Source: Hyphomicrobium sp.
Lineage (GTDB): Bacteria; Pseudomonadota; Alphaproteobacteria; Rhizobiales; Hyphomicrobiaceae
Direction of reading: 5' to 3'
Assembly (NCBI GenBank): GCA_030148425.1
Contig: JASBTM010000012.1
Coordinates: 62,001 to 126,000 of the forward strand
Length of the DNA stretch: 64,000 nt
Shown here: piece after piece, positions 17,575 through 26,802 of the stretch
Layout: every line of letters begins with the position of its first letter
Position numbering within the stretch: the first letter of the stretch is position 1
The notes under the pieces: generated by a model
The model's database searches: none
What the model was told of the DNA's origin: nothing
What the model saw: only the letters and a program-made list of their open reading frames with translations
Made by a program: the position numbers and the translations under genes

Positions 17575-18570
17575 GTGGTTGGCAGGACCAGCGTTAGGAT
17601 CGGATTAGCACTTGGTGGCGGCGCAGCGCGCGGCTGGGCACACATTGGTGTCTTGCGGGCGCTCGAACGCGCGGGAATAAGACCCGACGTCATTGCGGGC
17701 ACATCTATAGGCGCGGTGGTCGGCGGCTGCTTTGCGGCGGACCATCTCGACAATCTCGAGCGCTGGGCGCGCGAGCTGACGCCGAAGCGCATTTTCGGAT
17801 ACCTCGATTTCAATTTCGCGGGCACGGGCCTCATCAGCGGTCAGCGCCTCTGCGATCGTCTCGAGCAGCACCTAGGCGATCGCAACATCGAAGATTTGCC
17901 CACGCGCTTCACAGCGGTCGCGACCGAGATCGGCACCGGCCACGAACATTGGCTGTCGCGCGGGCGTCTCGTTGAAGCGGTGCGGGCCTCGTATGCGCTG
18001 CCGGGCGTGTTCAAGCCGGTGAAGGTGAATGGGCGCTGGCTGTTCGACGGCGCGCTCGTCAATCCCATTCCGGTTTCAGTTTGCCGTGCGCTCGGCGCGC
18101 GCTACGTCATCGCCGTCAACTTGAATTTCGACATTCTGGGACGTGGCAGCGTCATCGCTTCGCCGGAAATGATGTTCTCGGAAGCGGACGAGGAATTACG
18201 CACTGCGGCGGCAGCGGAGACGGCGGGCAAGACCGGCGTGCGCGCTCTTCTGCAACGGCAGATTCTCGGCAAGGGCGATGGAGCGCCCGGAATCTCGACT
18301 GTGATGGTCGACGCTCTGAATATCGTACAAGACCGGATCGCGCGTTCGCGCCTCGCGGGCGATCCGCCGGATGCGATGATTTCACCTCGACTGCAGGACG
18401 TGGGTCTTTTTGATTTCCATCGCGCAGAAGAGTCGATCGAAAGAGGCGTGCAGGCCGTCGAGCGTCAACTTGATGACATCCTGCGCGAGATCGAAACCTG
18501 TGAGCCGAAGCGCGGGCGCGGCGAGCCAAACCGCATTCCCGGCAACGAGCTTCAGCCCGTCGCCAAGTAA
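17575..18570 (+). CDS. Patatin-like phospholipase
   Basis: This 331-residue patatin-domain protein has the oxyanion-hole loop GGGAARGWAHIGVL (about residues 14-27). The nucleophile elbow is GTSIG (Ser44) and the catalytic Asp lies in FDGALVNP (Asp158). This Ser-Asp dyad hydrolyses acyl esters of phospholipids. No signal peptide is seen, so it probably acts in the cytoplasm at the membrane. The start is GTG 17575. Its 3' end overlaps the convergent CBS-domain gene by 19 bases. Confidence 0.9.
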   Translation: MVGRTSVRIGLALGGGAARGWAHIGVLRALERAGIRPDVIAGTSIGAVVGGCFAADHLDNLERWARELTPKRIFGYLDFNFAGTGLISGQRLCDRLEQHLGDRNIEDLPTRFTAVATEIGTGHEHWLSRGRLVEAVRASYALPGVFKPVKVNGRWLFDGALVNPIPVSVCRALGARYVIAVNLNFDILGRGSVIASPEMMFSEADEELRTAAAAETAGKTGVRALLQRQILGKGDGAPGISTVMVDALNIVQDRIARSRLAGDPPDAMISPRLQDVGLFDFHRAEESIERGVQAVERQLDDILREIETCEPKRGRGEPNRIPGNELQPVAK

Positions 18571-18980
18571 TCGCGCATCGCGGTGACTTCGAGTTCTACT
18601 TCGGCGGTGTGATACTTGACGACGTCGCCGATGGAGATGATGCCGACCAGCACGCCGTCTTCGATCACAGGCAAATGCCGGAAGCGGCCGTTCGTCATCG
18701 TTTCCATGACCTCATCGACGGTGCACTCGCGCGTGCATGAAATGACGTTGCGCGTCATGCCGTCTTTCGCGGCCATGTCGAGCGCCTTTGCTCCGTGTTC
18801 GGCGATAAGCCTGATGATGTCGCGTTCGGAAATGATGCCGACGACATTGCTGTTTTCTAAAATGACGATGGCGCCGATCTTGCGGCTCGTGAGGCGCAAG
18901 GTGATCTCGTGAATGGTATCGCCGGGCGCGGCTGTCGTAACGCCGCGCGGCTTCGTCTTGAGTATTTGTCCAATGATCAT
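18552..18980 (-). CDS. CBS-pair domain protein
   Basis: This 142-residue protein consists of two CBS motifs (about residues 8-65 and 75-130). GAIVILENSNVVGIISERDIIRLI and RFRHLPVIEDGVLVGIISIGDVVKYH are the strand-helix signatures. CBS pairs bind adenine nucleotides or NAD as energy sensors. Proteins of this size are common in Alphaproteobacteria and usually stand alone. The 3' end overlaps the patatin gene on the other strand. Confidence 0.9.
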   Translation of the reverse strand: MIIGQILKTKPRGVTTAAPGDTIHEITLRLTSRKIGAIVILENSNVVGIISERDIIRLIAEHGAKALDMAAKDGMTRNVISCTRECTVDEVMETMTNGRFRHLPVIEDGVLVGIISIGDVVKYHTAEVELEVTAMRDYLATG

Positions 18981-19168
18981 AGTTCAGCCTCCGTTCCCGG
19001 AACGACGTGCCAAACTGAAGTCGTGGCGGTACGCTTGCGGGTCACCCAGAGGTCCGCAAGCTTGCCCGGTCTTCTGCCGGCATTCCGCTGCGTTTCACAC
19101 CCAAACGTGATCCGCTCTTAAGGCGGAATGCATGAAGGCTGAGGCAGTTCCCTGCGGATTGCAAGTCT

Positions 19169-19906
19169 TTAATCCAGATCCGCTTCAGGACGTTCGTCAT
19201 TTTGCGGCGCACTCTCTTCTGAACGATCGAAAGCACCGAAAGCGAAGAGCCCGAACAGATAACCGCCGATGTGCGCCTCCCAAGCAATCGCGCCAGCCTC
19301 TCCCATTTTTCCGAAGCCGACGATCGCGAGCAGATTGATCGCCACAAAGACGATCGACGCGAGGATGATGCGGCGATCACGCAAGGCTTCGGCGAGGGAG
19401 AGCGCCGGGATTGCAGCGGGGCGATGCCGAAGCAGATAGCCTTCCCCGCGATCCATGGCGTTAAAGATAAACCGCATGACGCCGCCCATCATGGCCGAGA
19501 CGGCGCCCGAGGCGCCGATCACAGGAGCGGCGAGATTGGGATTCAACAACAGGAAGAGCAGCGCACCGGCAATCCCGCCCGAAATCGAGAACGCGATAAA
19601 TCGCACGCCGCCCATGCGCGCGGCCAGAACCGAACCGAACGCAAGCAGCCAAAGCCCGTTAAAGGCCAGATGCACCAGGTCGGCGTGAACCAGCATATGC
19701 GTGACGAAGGATGTGACTTCCGCCGTGCCGCCTCCCGGCAGTTCCCCCGCCAATCCCGAGTACCGCGCCGGGATGAAGGCGAGCGCCAGAACCCACCACG
19801 TATAATCGTCCGGCTGCAGCATCGACATCGCGGCGTACACCGCGATCAGGACGGCTAGGACGCCAAGAACGGCGGCCGGAACATTAAACATCGGTTCTTT
19901 GGTCAC
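19169..19906 (-). CDS. Rhomboid-family intramembrane serine protease
   Basis: This 245-residue protein has about six hydrophobic segments. The catalytic Ser lies in GASGAVSAMMGG, the His in AHIGGYLFG, and the upstream HADLVHLAFNGLWLLAFG forms the conserved loop-plus-TM2 region. Rhomboids cleave membrane proteins within the bilayer. Between TM4 and TM5 there is a cytoplasmic loop (AMDRGEGYLLRHRP...). The C-terminal tail is acidic. Its 5' end overlaps the open frame of the divergent PAS gene, though not the start chosen for that gene. Confidence 0.92.
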   Translation of the reverse strand: MTKEPMFNVPAAVLGVLAVLIAVYAAMSMLQPDDYTWWVLALAFIPARYSGLAGELPGGGTAEVTSFVTHMLVHADLVHLAFNGLWLLAFGSVLAARMGGVRFIAFSISGGIAGALLFLLLNPNLAAPVIGASGAVSAMMGGVMRFIFNAMDRGEGYLLRHRPAAIPALSLAEALRDRRIILASIVFVAINLLAIVGFGKMGEAGAIAWEAHIGGYLFGLFAFGAFDRSEESAPQNDERPEADLD

Positions 19907-20147
19907 GTCGTCGTCTCACTTTGAAGCGAACGGGCCGCTCTCTCGTAAACAGACGTTGTTAACGGTTCGACCAACCCTGAGCAACACCGCGCAGAAACGG
20001 CAATCAGGCCGCCGAACGGCGATGGCACGAACGATGCTCCGATCCCTGTCAGAGAGCCGCCGCCAGGAGGTCGTGCTCCGAATTGGTACGGAGGCGTTCC
20101 CTGGAGCGCTTCGGCCGCGGTCAATGCAGGGTTGGGTTTACGTGAGC

Positions 20148-20783
20148 ATGCAAGAAGCTGTCAGTCAGTCTCTCTTTTCGTACTGGAATGCCTTGCGGGG
20201 AAATCGTCCGGCGCCCCGGCGCCTCGAAATCGATCCGTCGCGCATCGCCGACAACCTTCCCGACACGTTCATTCTCGAACGCGTCGACGCCTCGACGTTG
20301 CGTTTCCGCCTCGCCGGCACGCGCATCACCGAGGCGCTCGGCATGGAACTGCGCGGTAAGAACCTGATGGACCTCTTCAACAGCGAAGACGCCCGCACTC
20401 TTCAGCAACAGACGGATCTCATCGCCACGCACTGCGCCTCGGGAGTCTTTCGCTTTTCGGGAAGCAACGCGCGGGGGCAATCGACGTCATTTGAAATGCT
20501 CATACTGCCGCTGACGCACGTCCAAGACTCGGTCGATCGTTTTCTCGGTTCGATAACGTCGATCGAAAAGCCGTCGTGGCTCGGGATGTCCGAGTTGACC
20601 AGCCGCACGCTGATCGATCACGAAATCATCTGGCCGGGTGGGCGCGTTCCCATGCTTGAAGATCACGCCGCCCGTCAGGCTCCCTTCCACCCGCTGCGCC
20701 GAGAGGCCCGCATCGTCAAATCGGCGCGCCGGCAATTTCGCGTTTACGACGGCGGCCTCTGCTCGGCAGGGGACGAGCGATAA
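20148..20783 (+). CDS. PAS-fold protein of the PAS_5/DUF1457-like family
   Basis: This protein of about 211 residues begins QSLFSYWNALRGNRPAPRRLEIDPSRIADNLPDTFILE, the typical start of a PAS-like family widespread in Alphaproteobacteria. The sensory fold occupies about residues 25-140 (FRLAGTRITEALGMELRGKNLMDLF). Ligand and partner are unknown. The frame is open from 19899, but family alignment puts the start at 20148 or at ATG 20124. It is followed by a double-PilZ protein, and many members of this family lie next to PilZ genes, so a c-di-GMP-linked role is a reasonable inference. Confidence 0.78.
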   Translation: MQEAVSQSLFSYWNALRGNRPAPRRLEIDPSRIADNLPDTFILERVDASTLRFRLAGTRITEALGMELRGKNLMDLFNSEDARTLQQQTDLIATHCASGVFRFSGSNARGQSTSFEMLILPLTHVQDSVDRFLGSITSIEKPSWLGMSELTSRTLIDHEIIWPGGRVPMLEDHAARQAPFHPLRREARIVKSARRQFRVYDGGLCSAGDER

Positions 20784-20952
20784 TCTCTTTCAATACATAA
20801 CGTTCCCTTTTTCCAATCCGCCAAATTTGGAGCGTTGATTAGAACTTCATTAAGGAGGGTGCCCGCATAGTTGTCCTTGGGCGTCCTTCTCACACTTACG
20901 ACTCGAAGAGCCGCCCGGAGAACCAGATCAATCGGGATTTCGCGGGTCAGCC

Positions 20953-21582
20953 ATGGCCATGCATTCGAGCATCATCCGGGACATGCGGTATCAGGCGGAT
21001 GCGCTGAAAGCCGGCGATCTGCGCAAGCATCGCCGCCTGCCCTTGTCGCTGTCCGGCCGGTTCATGCGCGCGGATCGCTCCGAATATACCTGCCGCATGA
21101 GGGATGCCTCCGTTGGAGGCGCAGCCGTTGTCACGGACAACGCCCCGGAGGTCGGCGAACGCGTCGTTGCCTATTTCGAACATTTGGGCGGCTTCGAAGG
21201 CGTCGTCGCGAGAATTACCTCGGATGGTTTCGCATTCGTTTTCAAAGTGACCGAGCACAAGCGCGAAAAACTCGCCGCGCAGATTATGTGGCTCATCAAC
21301 AAAGATGAATTCCCGGCAGAGGCCGGACGCGCTCACGAGCGCATCGGAACCGGCGGCCGGCGCACGACGTTGAGGGTCGAAGAAGGTGTCATTATCGACG
21401 TCGAATTGCTCGATCTTTCGGCATCCGGCGCGTCGATCGGGACGCCTGCGCGGCCGCCAATAGGGAGTTTGGTGGTCGTGGGGAAGACACGGGCAATCGT
21501 CCGGCGTCACCACGCCCATGGAATTGGCCTTCAGTTTCTGTCGCTGCTTTCGCCTGAGGCGTTGCGCGACAGATTTCCCTGA
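20953..21582 (+). CDS. Protein with two PilZ domains (c-di-GMP receptor)
   Basis: This 209-residue protein has two PilZ domains. The first starts with RKHRR (the RxxxR of c-di-GMP binding) near residue 24 and has DASVGGA (D/NxSxxG) near 49. The second has RTTLR near residue 137 and DLSASGASI near 154. Both sites therefore keep the c-di-GMP binding motifs. No effector domain is attached. It sits between the PAS gene and a LapG-like protease gene, which suggests a role in c-di-GMP-controlled surface behaviour. Confidence 0.85.
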   Translation: MAMHSSIIRDMRYQADALKAGDLRKHRRLPLSLSGRFMRADRSEYTCRMRDASVGGAAVVTDNAPEVGERVVAYFEHLGGFEGVVARITSDGFAFVFKVTEHKREKLAAQIMWLINKDEFPAEAGRAHERIGTGGRRTTLRVEEGVIIDVELLDLSASGASIGTPARPPIGSLVVVGKTRAIVRRHHAHGIGLQFLSLLSPEALRDRFP

Positions 21583-21743
21583 CCGTTTTTTGCGTTGGTT
21601 GTGTGATGCCTCAAATCGCTCGCCGAGTTGCCAAAATCGTAAAGTTAAATTTTGATACGAATTTAGCTCGAATGCTGCGGCAGGCATTCATGCTAAAACC
21701 AGCTGTGTCGCGTACAGTATCGTACCGTGTTCGAGGGCGTTTC

Positions 21744-22433
21744 ATGAAGTACGGTAGCGTAGCCATCTCGGTGGCAGTGTGGTTTTGTAGTGCGGCGTTT
21801 CCGGCGGCAGCTCAACAGGTTGCCGTCATCAGTCCGGCGACGAGAGCGCCGGAATTCATGCGCATTTATGGCAGTTCGCAGCCGCCTTACGGCTTCGTCG
21901 CATTTTGCGAGCGGATGCCGCAGGAATGCGTCGTCACCTCCCCGGACGACTCCCGGTATCAGGCTACCCCACAGGCCTTGAGCGAGCTCGATGAGGTCAA
22001 TCGTACGGCCAATCACGAGATTGAACCGGCGACCGACATGGAAGTGTACGGCGTCGCCGAGTACTGGACCATTCCCAAGACGCGCGGCGATTGCGAAGAT
22101 TATGCGCTACTGAAACGGCACCGGCTGATCGCACGGGGCTGGCCGTCGGGCGTCCTGCTCATGACCGTGGTTCGCGATGAGAAGAACGAAGGTCATGCCG
22201 TGCTGACGGCACGGACGACCCAAGGCGATTTCATTCTCGACAACAAGGTCGACGTCGTCCGGCTTTGGAACCAGACGCCTTATCACTACGTGATGCGGCA
22301 GTCGTACATGGATCCGAAAGTCTGGGTCTCGCTCGATCCGAACGATGCCTCGACGCCATCCGCACTCTCGGGTGTGCAGTCGGTCGATCCCTCTGTTTTT
22401 GACGATCTCCCGACATTCCCCCGAGGAGAATAG
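21744..22433 (+). CDS. LapG-like transglutaminase-type cysteine protease (BTLCP, DUF920)
   Basis: This 229-residue exported protein has a signal peptide cleaved near AAAQQ. The catalytic triad of bacterial transglutaminase-like cysteine proteases is intact: Cys117 in TRGDCEDYALLK, His151 in EGHAVL and Asp166 in FILDNK. LapG, the characterised relative, cleaves large surface adhesins in the periplasm when c-di-GMP is low. No lapD-like receptor or adhesin gene is in the window. ATG 21744 is chosen; the frame is open from 21603. A terminator follows. Confidence 0.88.
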   Translation: MKYGSVAISVAVWFCSAAFPAAAQQVAVISPATRAPEFMRIYGSSQPPYGFVAFCERMPQECVVTSPDDSRYQATPQALSELDEVNRTANHEIEPATDMEVYGVAEYWTIPKTRGDCEDYALLKRHRLIARGWPSGVLLMTVVRDEKNEGHAVLTARTTQGDFILDNKVDVVRLWNQTPYHYVMRQSYMDPKVWVSLDPNDASTPSALSGVQSVDPSVFDDLPTFPRGE

Positions 22434-22506
22434 AACCGCGCAATCCGATCCGCGGAAATGCAGGCCCGGCGCAAGCCGTCCCCCGACCTCAACCGGACCT
22501 GTTCAA

Positions 22507-22547
22507 GCGGGCCGAGCGCTCCCCCGGCGCCGGCCCGCATTTTTTTG
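22507..22547 (+). terminator. Rho-independent terminator after the BTLCP gene
   Basis: GCGGGCCG (22507-22514) pairs with CGGCCCGC (22531-22538) across a 16-base loop, then A and seven T follow. It ends the PAS-PilZ-BTLCP region. Confidence 0.8.
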
Positions 22548-22581
22548 ATCGGTTTGTTTATTGGCCTTCGGTCGTCGCGCC

Positions 22582-23112
22582 TCAGTCTTGCGGCACAAGA
22601 CCCACGGCGTAGCGCTTCCAATTGGCAACGTACCGCTGCACGCCCCGCCCGAAGCGCTGGACGTCTTCATCGCTTAATTGGCGGACAACCTTCCCGGGTG
22701 ATCCGAGTACCATCGAGCGCGGCGGAATTTCCTTGCCTTCGGGAACCAAAGCTCCCGCGCCGATGACGCATTCCTCGCCGATCTTGGCGCCGTTCATGAT
22801 GATGCTGCCGATGCCGACGAGGCTGCCTCGGCCGATCGTGCAGCCATGCAGCATCGCCATATGCCCGATCGTACAGTCTTCGCCGATGGTGAGCGGAAAG
22901 CCCGGGTCGGTGTGAAGCACCGATCCGTCCTGGACGTTCGAGCGTGCACCGACCGTGATAAGCTCGTTGTCGCCACGAAGGATGGCGCCGAACCAAATGC
23001 TGGCGTCTTCCTCAAGCTTGACCTTACCGAGCAGAATGGCATTCGGAGCCACCCAGAACGATCCGCTCGGAGGCGTATCGACGCTTTGTCCGTCGAGCAT
23101 GTAGAGGGGCAT
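22582..23112 (-). CDS. Gamma carbonic anhydrase family protein
   Basis: This 176-residue left-handed beta-helix protein has hexapeptide repeats and the gamma-carbonic-anhydrase landmarks [20 protein letters not shown] (metal His) and [14 protein letters not shown] (two more His). Family members bind zinc or iron and catalyse CO2 hydration, although many (YrdA/PaaY-like) have weak or other activity. ATG 23112 is preferred; a TTG at 23130 overlapping the previous stop is possible. It follows DUF3126 closely on the same strand. Confidence 0.9.
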   Translation of the reverse strand: MPLYMLDGQSVDTPPSGSFWVAPNAILLGKVKLEEDASIWFGAILRGDNELITVGARSNVQDGSVLHTDPGFPLTIGEDCTIGHMAMLHGCTIGRGSLVGIGSIIMNGAKIGEECVIGAGALVPEGKEIPPRSMVLGSPGKVVRQLSDEDVQRFGRGVQRYVANWKRYAVGLVPQD

Positions 23113-23126
23113 TGCGGGGCTCGGCT

Positions 23127-23342
23127 TCAAACGCCTTCCAGATCCATGTCGAGGATCGCCATCTGGAATTGATAGGACGTCTCGCCTTCTTCAACCTCGC
23201 GATAGAGGGTGGCGACGAACTCTCCGTTGATGAAGACCTCGGCCATATCCTCTTTCTTGGGCTGTGCCCTCACCTCAAGCGATGCCGCTCCAAGGGTTTT
23301 GCGCAGATACGCCTGCACGCGAGCGAGCTCTTCCTTTTTCAA
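23127..23342 (-). CDS. DUF3126-family protein
   Basis: This 71-residue protein matches the DUF3126 family, as recalled, with [44 protein letters not shown] and the end MAILDMDLE. Members are small, soluble and almost confined to Alphaproteobacteria. They often sit beside cysE, as here. No function is known. It lies between cysE (21 bases upstream) and the carbonic anhydrase gene. Confidence 0.88.
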   Translation of the reverse strand: MKKEELARVQAYLRKTLGAASLEVRAQPKKEDMAEVFINGEFVATLYREVEEGETSYQFQMAILDMDLEGV

Positions 23343-23363
23343 TGTCTTTCTCCTGAATGAATC

Positions 23364-24191
23364 TTATAGGCCGCCGAAGTCGTCCACCCAGCCCTGCTCC
23401 ATCGAGCGGGCGGGTTCGGCGCAACCGGCGCTGCCGACGATTTTCGCGGGCACACCGGCGACAGTGACGTTGGGCGGCACTTCCGACAGAACGACGGAGC
23501 CTGCAGCCACGCGCGAGCAATTACCGACCTTGATATTGCCGAGAACCTTGGCCCCGGCTCCGATCAGCACGTTATCGCCGATCTTGGGATGGCGGTCACC
23601 CGTTTCCTTGCCGCTGCCGCCCAGCGTAACGGCATGAAGGAACGAGCAGTTGTCGCCGACCATCGCAGTTTCGCCGACGACGAAACCGGTTGCGTGATCA
23701 AGCATGATGCCTTTGCCGAAGCGCGCAGCCGGATGAATGTCCACGGCGAACATGCGCGACGACTGGCTTTGCAGGTAAAGGGCAAAATCGCGCCGGTTGC
23801 TTTTCCAGAGCGCGTTCGCAAAGCGATGCGTGACGAGGGCGTGAAAGCCCTTGTAGTAGAGCAACGGATCGAGATAGCGCGTGCACGCCGGATCGCGGTC
23901 ATAAACGGCCTGCAGATCGGAGCGGAAAACGGCTCCGAGTTCCGGTTGTTCAGCCAGCACGCCTTGGAATGTCTGCGAGATAAGACCGGCATCGACGTCG
24001 GTATGATTCAGCCTTTGGGCGAGGCGGTGGCAGACGGCTTCTTCAAGCACCTTATGGCTGAGAATCGTCGCGAAAATAAAGCTGCCGAGCGCCGGCTCCG
24101 CCTTCATGGCCGCCTCGGCCTCGAAACGGATCTGCGTCCAGATCGGATCGACGACTTGGACCTTCGACGTGGCTGTTTTGGTATTCGACAC
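23364..24191 (-). CDS. cysE: Serine O-acetyltransferase
   Basis: This 275-residue enzyme acetylates serine with acetyl-CoA, giving the precursor of cysteine. The N-terminal helical domain (about 1-140, DPLLYYKGFHALVTHR) is followed by the left-handed beta helix with the catalytic DIHPAARFGKGIMLDHATG and the HAVTLGGSGKETGDRHPKIGDNV loop. The C-terminal tail, where cysteine feedback acts, is present and ends in FGGL. It heads a minus-strand unit with DUF3126 and the carbonic anhydrase gene. Confidence 0.96.
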   Translation of the reverse strand: MSNTKTATSKVQVVDPIWTQIRFEAEAAMKAEPALGSFIFATILSHKVLEEAVCHRLAQRLNHTDVDAGLISQTFQGVLAEQPELGAVFRSDLQAVYDRDPACTRYLDPLLYYKGFHALVTHRFANALWKSNRRDFALYLQSQSSRMFAVDIHPAARFGKGIMLDHATGFVVGETAMVGDNCSFLHAVTLGGSGKETGDRHPKIGDNVLIGAGAKVLGNIKVGNCSRVAAGSVVLSEVPPNVTVAGVPAKIVGSAGCAEPARSMEQGWVDDFGGL

Positions 24192-24393
24192 AGGCTGCCT
24201 CTGGCTCGATATCGGATCTGCTGGCTGTCGTTTATGGCAGGCGATTAACTGTCCCGCCGCGGGCGGTCAATCGGCCCTACCGGCAAGATTATACACTTTC
24301 TGACCGCCGCGTGCATCTGCCGCCCTGAGGGCGGTTTGCTGCATCGTCAATTGCCAATTAAATGGCCATCCGAAGCGAAAGGACACCCCGTAT

Positions 24394-25197
24394 ATGGCAA
24401 ATGCTGCTGAAGTCGCCAACCCGGCGTTGCGATATGCCAAAGATGGGGCGATTGCATGGATTACGGCCGATAATCCGGCCCGCATGAATGCTCTGACCGC
24501 AGCTATGTGGAAAGCGCTCCCCGAGGCCGTCGCAGCGGCGGTCGCCGACCCGGACGTCCGCGTCATCGTTCTGCGGGGCGCGGGAGAAAAGGCGTTCTCG
24601 GCCGGCGCCGATATCTCCGAGTTCGAAAGCGCCCGCACGGGGGACGCCGCGAAGACTTACGACGCGCTGAACGACGCGGCTTTCAACGCCTTGACCGGAT
24701 GTCCGAAACCGACCATCGCCATGATCCACGGCTTCTGCCTCGGCGGCGGCCTAGGCCTTGCGCTCTGCTGCGATATGCGGATAGCCGACGACGCCAGCCA
24801 ATATGCGATCCCGGCGGCGAAGCTCGGACTCGGTTACAATGCCCGCTGGGTGCGTCCGATTCTTGCCGCCGTTCCGGCTGCGCGGGCCAAGGAGCTGCTG
24901 TTCACCGGACGCCGTTTTCGTTCAGCCGACGCGGAAGCTATGGGCCTTGTTTCTCAACTCGTGCCCCAGGCGGATCTGGAGGCGACGGTCAGGGCGCTCG
25001 CGCTGGAAATCGCCGCGAACGCTCCATTGTCTGTTGCCGCCGCGAAGGCGGTGATCGACGAGATTTCGCGCCACCCGGAACATCCGGACATGGCAGCCCT
25101 CGATGCGGCCGTCATGGCGTGCTTCGCAAGCGAAGATTATGCTGAAGGCCGCCGCGCGTTTCTCGAAAAGCGCAAACCGGAATTCAAGGGCAAATGA
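24394..25197 (+). CDS. Enoyl-CoA hydratase/isomerase (crotonase) family protein
   Basis: This 267-residue crotonase-fold protein has the CoA/oxyanion motifs EKAFSAGADISEFES (about residues 66-80) and HGFCLGGGLGLALCCDMRIA (about 112-131). Compared with classical enoyl-CoA hydratase, the first catalytic Glu position (PE in PEILIG) reads PAAKLGLG, while the second Glu is kept in AKELLF. It may therefore be an isomerase or another crotonase rather than a hydratase. Its stop overlaps the deacetylase start (ATGA). Confidence 0.85.
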   Translation: MANAAEVANPALRYAKDGAIAWITADNPARMNALTAAMWKALPEAVAAAVADPDVRVIVLRGAGEKAFSAGADISEFESARTGDAAKTYDALNDAAFNALTGCPKPTIAMIHGFCLGGGLGLALCCDMRIADDASQYAIPAAKLGLGYNARWVRPILAAVPAARAKELLFTGRRFRSADAEAMGLVSQLVPQADLEATVRALALEIAANAPLSVAAAKAVIDEISRHPEHPDMAALDAAVMACFASEDYAEGRRAFLEKRKPEFKGK

Positions 25198-26309
25198 TGT
25201 CGATGATCCGCATTCAGCTTCGCTTGCTTCTCGGCGGCATTGCCATGGCCGCAAGCACGGTATCCGCCGTCGCGGGCAATAGCGCGGCGCTGCAGGCCTG
25301 CTATTCGCCAGCGGTGCTCGCCGGCGTGCAGGGCGAAGAAACTGTCGCGCGCGGCAACCGGACGTTCGATGCGCCGATCAAGCTCGGCGGCTTTACGCCC
25401 GCTGCTCCCGTCCCGGACGAACTTCGCGGCTCCATCCGCCGCGTCAACGTCCCCAAGGGCGAGAAGGTCATCGCGCTGACGTTCGATCTCTGCGAGCAGC
25501 GCGGCGAGGTCGCGGGCTATGACGGCCGTATCTTCGATTATCTCCGCCAGCAGGGCGCAAAAGCGACATTTTTCGCAGGCGGCAAGTGGATCGTTTCGCA
25601 CCGCGCGCGCATCGAGCAGCTGATGACCGACCCGCTGTTCGAAGTCGGAAATCACACCGAAACACACGCCAACTTGCGCTTACTGACGCCGGAAGCCATC
25701 CGTCAGCAGGTACTGGCGCCTCAAAAAGCTTTCGAGGATGCCCGCGCCGATCTCGCGTCGAAGCAGTGCATCGCATCTTCGACAGAGGGCATGAGCGGAA
25801 TTCCCGACCAGCCGAAGGTTTTCCGTTTTCCCTACGGAACGTGCAACGAAGCATCTCTTAAGGCCGTCAACGATGCCGGGATGCTCGCCATCCAGTGGGA
25901 CGTCGCGACCGGCGACCCCGATCCCCATGAATCGGCGGAGCGCATCGCAGCCGCGATGGTGAACGAAGCGAAGCCCGGCTCGATCATCGTCAATCATGCG
26001 AACGGGCGCGGCTGGCATACGGCCGAGGCGCTGCTGATCGCGATCCCGAAGCTCAAGGCCAAAGGCTACAAGTTCGTGACCGTCAGCGAGCTGATGACGA
26101 TGGGCAAGCCGGTCATCACGGCCGAGTGCTATGATCGCAAACCCGGCGACGTCAATCGATATGATTTCCTTGGCGCTCTTAAGCATCCGCTCAACGCCGC
26201 GTCCAAGGGCACCGCGAACGTTGTGTCGACGGCCGAACCGGGAGCAAAGCCAGCCGTCAAAAAGAAGCCCAAGGCGGCAGCGACGCCAACTGCCGCGAGC
26301 GGCAACTGA
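25194..26309 (+). CDS. NodB-type polysaccharide deacetylase family protein, exported
   Basis: This 371-residue protein has a signal peptide (about 1-24, ending VAG) and a NodB domain (about 88-300). Motif 1 reads LTFDLCEQ rather than TFDD, motif 2 is GNHTETHANL with the metal His pair, and FRFPYGTCN is motif 3. LTFDLCE is shared by a recognisable subfamily, so the altered second Asp is not a private mutation. The substrate is unknown. The Lys/Pro/Ala-rich C-terminus is disordered. The GNAT gene starts 1 base after the stop. Confidence 0.85.
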   Translation: MMSMIRIQLRLLLGGIAMAASTVSAVAGNSAALQACYSPAVLAGVQGEETVARGNRTFDAPIKLGGFTPAAPVPDELRGSIRRVNVPKGEKVIALTFDLCEQRGEVAGYDGRIFDYLRQQGAKATFFAGGKWIVSHRARIEQLMTDPLFEVGNHTETHANLRLLTPEAIRQQVLAPQKAFEDARADLASKQCIASSTEGMSGIPDQPKVFRFPYGTCNEASLKAVNDAGMLAIQWDVATGDPDPHESAERIAAAMVNEAKPGSIIVNHANGRGWHTAEALLIAIPKLKAKGYKFVTVSELMTMGKPVITAECYDRKPGDVNRYDFLGALKHPLNAASKGTANVVSTAEPGAKPAVKKKPKAAATPTAASGN

Positions 26310-26310
26310 C

Positions 26311-26802
26311 ATGGCCGGCGATCCATCGGCCGACGCCGCAGACATCTCCTTTCGTCCGATGAGTGCGAAAAGCGCCGAAGCGCTTGGCGTCGCCCTCGCC
26401 GCTATCGATCCCTGGGCGCACTATCGCTACACCGCACAAGCACTGACGACGTTTTTGCGTGCTGAGGAAGACGACGCTCCGCGCGTGGAAATTCTGCTCG
26501 AAGGCGCGTCCGCGGGAGCCTTCAGCATCCGCCGCACATGGTTGCGAGGTCCATACCTCCAATTCCTGGGAATTCTTCCGTCCTTCCAAAAGAAGGGTAT
26601 CGGCAATGCCGTGCTCTCGCGGTTCGAGGCGGAAGGACGGGGGGCCCAGGCTCGCAACATCTGGGTCAGTACTTCCGAATTTAACGTCGGCGCACTCGCG
26701 TTCTACGAGCGCTTCGGCTTCATCCGCGTCGCCACCCTCGATGCCCTGGTTGCAGAAGGCACCAACGAAATCCTTTTGCGAAAACGGCTAACGATTGATT
26801 GA
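26311..26802 (+). CDS. GNAT-family N-acetyltransferase
   Basis: This 163-residue acetyltransferase has the acetyl-CoA loop LGILPSFQKKGIGNAVLSRFE (about residues 88-108) and the C-terminal strand-helix VSTSEFNVGALAFYERFGFIRV. The acceptor cannot be told. It follows the deacetylase with 1 base between, so the three genes from 24394 form one unit. ATG 26311 fits; upstream open frame is the overlapping deacetylase. Confidence 0.86.
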   Translation: MAGDPSADAADISFRPMSAKSAEALGVALAAIDPWAHYRYTAQALTTFLRAEEDDAPRVEILLEGASAGAFSIRRTWLRGPYLQFLGILPSFQKKGIGNAVLSRFEAEGRGAQARNIWVSTSEFNVGALAFYERFGFIRVATLDALVAEGTNEILLRKRLTID

